DNA from: an uncultured Collinsella sp.
GTDB taxonomy: Bacteria; Actinomycetota; Coriobacteriia; Coriobacteriales; Coriobacteriaceae
DNA length: 10,014 nt
NCBI GenBank assembly: GCA_958428675.1
Contig: CAUAGV010000051.1
Span: 1 to 10,014 of the forward strand
Direction: 5' to 3'
Under the pieces are notes generated by a model, which saw only the letters and a list, made by a program, of their open reading frames with translations, was not told where the DNA came from and ran no database searches. The position numbers and the translations under genes were made by a program. Shown here piece after piece: positions 6,334-10,014 of this stretch. The stretch's first letter is position 1; the number at the start of each line of letters is the position of its first letter.

Positions 6334-6714
6334 CTACTGCATGGTTTCGGGGGCTACGAGGTCGAGCATCTCGTGCAGCTTGTCGCGCGTGACGCCCAAG
6401 GCTTCGGCTTGGCTCGCCGCTTTCGCAAGCAGCTCTTCGATATGGCAGAGCTGGTTTTCGCGCAAGAGCTCCTGGTTGCCCTCGGCGACAAAACAGCCCT
6501 TGCCCTGCACGGTGCAGATGAAGCCGAGTTGCTCCAGGTCGGCGTAGGCGCGCTTGGTGGTGATGACACTCACGCCAAGATCGCTCGCGAGTGCACGGAT
6601 ACTGGGGAGTTTGGCTCCCGCCGCGAGCGTGCCCGAAAGGATCTGAGCTTTGACTTGCGAGGCTATTTGCTCGTAGATGGGCTTGTCGCTCGAGTTGGAT
6701 AGGATGATGTCCAC
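6334..6714 (-). CDS. GntR-family (YtrA subfamily) transcriptional repressor
   Basis: This 126-residue protein has a GntR winged helix at about residues 10-78: PIYEQIASQVKAQILSG (12-28), the helix-turn-helix region LPSIRALASDLGVS (36-49), and the wing EQLGFICTVQGKGCFV (61-76). Only a short helical tail (80-126) follows. That lack of a large ligand-binding domain is the mark of the YtrA subfamily, whose members repress adjacent ABC transporter genes and are often released by cell-envelope antibiotics. The start is GTG at 6714-6712 with AAGGAG 5 nt upstream. Its order (regulator, ATPase, permease) matches ytr-type operons. Autoregulation is likely, because AT-rich repeats overlap its promoter. 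The inducer is not visible from the sequence; antibiotic response is family knowledge, not shown here. Confidence 0.92.
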   Translation of the reverse strand: MDIILSNSSDKPIYEQIASQVKAQILSGTLAAGAKLPSIRALASDLGVSVITTKRAYADLEQLGFICTVQGKGCFVAEGNQELLRENQLCHIEELLAKAASQAEALGVTRDKLHEMLDLVAPETMQ

Positions 6715-6741
6715 AGCGGCTCCTTAGCTGATGGGCTACAC

Positions 6742-6775
6742 GTGTATATAACCGGTAAGCACAGTATATATTCAC
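6742..6775. promoter_or_regulatory. Candidate GntR operator repeats
   Basis: GTATATA occurs at 6744-6750 and again at 6764-6770, exactly 20 bp apart, two helical turns. The same region also reads as an inverted repeat: GTGTATATA (6742-6750) against TATATTCAC (6767-6775), 8 of 9 pairs over a 16-nt gap. It overlaps the probable -10 of the gntR operon and lies between gntR and prfC. Dimeric winged-helix repressors bind such symmetric AT-rich sites. No footprint or second site confirms it. Confidence 0.55.
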
Positions 6776-6792
6776 TATGCACAGTTACGCAA
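6763..6792 (-). promoter_or_regulatory. Probable promoter of the gntR–ABC operon
   Basis: On the minus strand the -35 TTGCGT (6792-6787) and -10 TATACT (6768-6763) are separated by 18 bp. The -10 matches 5 of 6 consensus bases; the -35 is weak. Transcription would begin near 6756 and give a leader of about 40 nt before the GTG at 6714. The -10 sits inside the candidate operator, which suits repression by promoter occlusion. Confidence 0.5.
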
Positions 6793-6794
6793 GA

Positions 6795-6844
6795 GACAAA
6801 TTCGGATTGGGCCGGCTACCCGGGCCTTAACTGATGAATTTGTC
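6795..6844. repeat. Inverted repeat with GC-rich inner stem between gntR and prfC
   Basis: GACAAATTC (6795-6803) and GAATTTGTC (6836-6844) are perfect 9-bp inverted repeats. The 32-nt interval holds GGCC…GGCC with a CCCGGG core, able to form an inner stem. It lies just upstream of the gntR -35 and about 30 nt upstream of the probable prfC -10. It could be a regulator site or a transcript hairpin; no T-tract follows, so a terminator is not favoured. Confidence 0.55.
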
Positions 6845-6876
6845 CTGATAGGCGCCCTATGGCGAAGTTTCGCGGC

Positions 6877-6882
6877 TACAAT
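6877..6882 (+). promoter_or_regulatory. Probable -10 element (TACAAT) for prfC
   Basis: TACAAT (5/6 to consensus) lies 48 nt before the prfC start, in the same GC context as the TACAAT before the ClC gene. No convincing -35 hexamer sits 16-18 bp upstream, so the promoter is either weak or activator-assisted. Confidence 0.4.
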
Positions 6883-6917
6883 AGTGCGGTTACAACGACG
6901 TAATGCACTCAATGCAA

Positions 6918-6924
6918 GAAAGGA
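6918..6924 (+). promoter_or_regulatory. Shine-Dalgarno fixing the prfC start at 6930
   Basis: GAAAGGA lies 5 nt before the ATG at 6930. Two earlier ATGs (6903, 6912) are in frame or nearby but have no such site, and RF3 proteins begin only about 10 residues before the conserved RRTFAIISHPDAGKTT. Confidence 0.7.
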
Positions 6925-6929
6925 TCCGC

Positions 6930-8543
<1,614 letters not shown>

Positions 8544-8549
8544 CGCATA

Positions 8550-8579
8550 GGCGCGGTGGCCCTGCGGGCCTACCGCGCC
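8550..8579 (+). terminator. prfC terminator hairpin
   Basis: GGCGCGGT (8550-8557) pairs with ACCGCGCC (8572-8579). The stem continues with a G·U pair, a G-C pair and GCCC/GGGC pairing with one bulged C, closing on a TGC loop. The stem is very stable and begins 6 nt after the prfC stop codon. The tail GTTGCTTGCC is only moderately T-rich, so termination may be incomplete. The next promoter starts immediately after it. Confidence 0.7.
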
Positions 8580-8585
8580 GGTTGC

Positions 8586-8614
8586 TTGCCTGATGCCGTG
8601 TGAGCGGTTATCAT
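8586..8614 (+). promoter_or_regulatory. Probable promoter of the queuosine-transporter operon
   Basis: TTGCCT (8586-8591) and TATCAT (8609-8614) are separated by exactly 17 bp; the -10 matches 5 of 6 bases and the -35 matches 4 of 6. Transcription would begin near 8621, giving an untranslated leader of about 80 nt. It sits just past the prfC terminator, supporting an independent transcription unit. Confidence 0.55.
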
Positions 8615-8643
8615 ACCCACCGTCGTCTCAAGACCGGGGCGTC

Positions 8644-8686
8644 CGAGCAGTTCGGGTCCGATATCCTGCTCGTTAAACCTAAAACC
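8644..8686 (+). promoter_or_regulatory. Structured leader, possible preQ1-type riboswitch
   Basis: CGAGCAG (8644-8650) pairs with CTGCTCG (8666-8672) to make a 7-bp stem with a 15-nt loop. A purine-rich, A-rich tail (8673-8689) follows, ending at the Shine-Dalgarno AAAGGAG (8687-8693). The loop GGGT (8654-8657) could pair with ACCT (8677-8680) or ACC (8684-8686) to form an H-type pseudoknot. Small stem plus A-rich tail ending at the ribosome site is the layout of preQ1 riboswitches, and the gene behind it moves queuosine precursors. Loop length and the conserved preQ1-I bases do not match cleanly, so this is only a candidate. Confidence 0.35.
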
Positions 8687-8699
8687 AAAGGAGTACATA

Positions 8700-9422
8700 A
8701 TGATCAAGAAGGTCATGGAGGACTACAAGGTCCTGTTGCGGAGCATTCCCGCGGCAACGGTTTCGCTGTTTTTCGTGAGCGTCATCATGATGAACCTGCT
8801 GGCCAACAAAGAGCTCATCAGCCTGCCGTATCTGGCACTCGATTGCGGCTTTGTGGTGAGCTGGGTTTCGTTTTTGTGCCAGGACATGATCTGCAAGCGC
8901 TTTGGCGCCAAGGCATCCATCAAAATCTCTATCCTCGCGCTGCTGGTCAACCTGGCCGTGAGCCTGTGCTTTTGGGCATGCTCGCTCACGCCCGGCATGT
9001 GGGGCGCCTACTACGACACGGGCATGATCGAGGTCAACAGCGCCCTTAACGCCACCATTGGCGGCACCTGGTACGTGGTGCTGGGCTCTTCGCTGGCAAT
9101 GCTCGTTTCTGCCGTGGTTAATTCCACGCTAAACCAGTCGCTCGGCCGTATGCTCAAAAAGAATAACTTTGCGAGCTTCGCCTTCCGTTCCTATGTGTCC
9201 ACGGGTGTTGGCCAGTTTATCGACAACCTGGTCTTTGCCATTGTGGTGAGCCATACGTTCTTTGGTTGGACCTGGGTGCAGGTCCTTATGTGCTCGCTGA
9301 CCGGCGCTGTTGCCGAGCTGCTGTGCGAGGTCTTCCTGAGCCCCGTGGGCTATAAGGTCGTGCGTGGCTGGGAGCGTGAGAATGTGGGCGCCGAGTACCT
9401 CGAGCGCCACGCAACCGCCTAA
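8700..9422 (+). CDS. Queuosine-precursor transporter, YhhQ/VUT family
   Basis: This 240-residue membrane protein has about six helices, near 16-36, 46-64, 74-96, 123-143, 168-188 and 192-214. Family marks include MMNLLANKELI (30-40), an acidic/aromatic loop DMICKRFG after helix 2 (62-69), and FRSYVSTGVGQFIDNLVFAIVV (162-183), which matches the conserved Arg…Ser-Thr…Gln…Asp-Asn helix of the VUT_1 (YhhQ) family. Members import queuosine precursors such as preQ0 or preQ1 (some may carry queuine) for tRNA wobble-base modification at GUN anticodons. The length (E. coli YhhQ is 221) is normal, with a short cytoplasmic C-terminal tail. The ATG at 8700 follows AAAGGAG with a suitable spacer, and a structured leader precedes it. 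The SDR gene starts 9 nt after its stop and is almost surely in the same transcript. No queuosine-synthesis gene lies in the window. Transport family is well supported; exact ligand is not. Confidence 0.85.
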   Translation: MIKKVMEDYKVLLRSIPAATVSLFFVSVIMMNLLANKELISLPYLALDCGFVVSWVSFLCQDMICKRFGAKASIKISILALLVNLAVSLCFWACSLTPGMWGAYYDTGMIEVNSALNATIGGTWYVVLGSSLAMLVSAVVNSTLNQSLGRMLKKNNFASFAFRSYVSTGVGQFIDNLVFAIVVSHTFFGWTWVQVLMCSLTGAVAELLCEVFLSPVGYKVVRGWERENVGAEYLERHATA

Positions 9423-9431
9423 GGAGCAAGT

Positions 9432-10014
9432 ATGCGGGTTTTGATCACGGGCGCCTCGGGCGGTATCGGAACCGCGTGTGTGCGGCGCTTTTTGGACGAG
9501 GGCCACGAGGTCGTGGGCTTTGACCTGCTGCCGGCGGCGGTCGAGCACGAGCGCTACCGCCATCTGATCGTTGATGTACGCGAGCCTAACTCGTTTCCAG
9601 GCGACCTTGAGCCTCAGGTAATCGTGAACGTTGCCGGTGTACAGGATTCGGCCGATGACATTGCCGCCAACCTGTGTGGCACCATCAACGTGACCGAGCG
9701 CTACGCCTTTGTGGGGGAGGGGCTTGCCGCCAAGCCGGCGCCGGCTATCAAATCCGTGGTCAATGTGGGGTCGGCGAGCGGACATACGGGATCGGAGTTT
9801 CCCGCCTATGCCGCCAGCAAGGGCGGCGTTATCGCCTACACCAAGAACCTTGCAAACCGCCTGGCACCGCAGGCCATCGCCAACAGTGTGGACCCGGGCG
9901 GCGTTATCACGCCGCTCAACCGTTGCGTGATGGAAGACGAGCACCTGTGGAACCAGATTATGGAGCTCACGCCGCTTAAACGCTGGGCCACCGCCCAAGA
10001 GATCGCCGAGTGGA
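9432..10014 (+). CDS. Short-chain dehydrogenase/reductase (SDR), truncated at the window edge
   Basis: The first 194 residues are present; the C-terminus is beyond the edge. The classical SDR features are visible: the nucleotide-binding TGASGGIG (6-13), an Asp at the end of beta 2 (D31 in VGFDLLP) that favours NAD(H) over NADP(H), VD at 48-49, the NVAG block (66-69; NNAG in most), the catalytic Ser (S114 in NVGSASG), and YAASK (Y126, K130), followed by a PGGVITPL region (155-162). The Ser-Tyr-Lys set is complete, so catalysis on an alcohol/ketone substrate is plausible. The substrate is not identifiable. Its SDR body resembles 3-oxoacyl-ACP reductase-like and sugar-alcohol dehydrogenases. Its Shine-Dalgarno (AAGGAG) overlaps the previous gene's stop codon, so translation is probably coupled to the queuosine-precursor transporter; that pairing does not by itself imply a shared pathway. 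Confidence 0.88.
   Translation, partial: MRVLITGASGGIGTACVRRFLDEGHEVVGFDLLPAAVEHERYRHLIVDVREPNSFPGDLEPQVIVNVAGVQDSADDIAANLCGTINVTERYAFVGEGLAAKPAPAIKSVVNVGSASGHTGSEFPAYAASKGGVIAYTKNLANRLAPQAIANSVDPGGVITPLNRCVMEDEHLWNQIMELTPLKRWATAQEIAEW

Noticed and set aside
6311..6775. Upstream extension of the ABC ATPase frame to an ATG at 6775
   Set aside because: The extra 155 residues overlap gntR in another frame, show no ABC homology, and a good Shine-Dalgarno lies directly before the ATG at 6310.

Overview
The window looks like chromosomal DNA of a high-GC (about 60%) Gram-positive bacterium. The codon use and gene set resemble a gut coriobacterium of the Collinsella/Atopobium group: an actinobacterial style of coding, a YtrA-type GntR–ABC cassette, RF3, a queuosine-precursor transporter, and a 'GGGGAC…GTCCCC' palindrome. 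That assignment is inference from general resemblance, not from a marker gene. No rRNA, tRNA, CRISPR array, phage gene or transposase is visible.

Left part. A truncated minus-strand gene (1-1087) encodes a secreted protein with a signal peptide, one complete solute-binding (Venus-flytrap) domain and the start of a second; the tandem arrangement resembles BvgS-type sensors. Between it and the next gene, and diverging from it, lies a 58-bp near-perfect palindrome (1175-1232). To the right, on the plus strand, are a small two-helix K+ channel-like protein (1285-1710), a LOG-family nucleotide hydrolase (1747-2280) and a ClC-family chloride/anion transporter (2406-3695).

Middle part. A minus-strand block reads from right to left: GntR/YtrA-type repressor (6714-6334), ABC ATPase (6310-5429), ABC-2 permease (5432-4734, overlapping by 4 nt) and, 68 nt further on, a DMT/EamA transporter (4665-3790) whose two halves are unusually alike. 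The first three form a compact regulator–ATPase–permease operon. Its probable promoter (-35 near 6787-6792, -10 near 6763-6768) lies inside an AT-rich repeat that is a good candidate for the autoregulatory operator.

Right part. prfC (peptide chain release factor 3, 6930-8543) is divergent from the GntR operon and ends at a strong hairpin terminator (8550-8579). A new promoter (8586-8614) then reads through a structured leader into a queuosine-precursor transporter (YhhQ/VUT family, 8700-9422). This is followed after 9 nt by a short-chain dehydrogenase (9432 onward) that is cut by the window edge.

Most genes are ordinary members of known families. The parts most worth checking are the palindromic element, the structured leader before the queuosine-precursor transporter, the operator repeats of the GntR operon, the separate 50-nt inverted repeat between gntR and prfC, and the duplicated EamA protein. 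I found no clear new multi-gene system.
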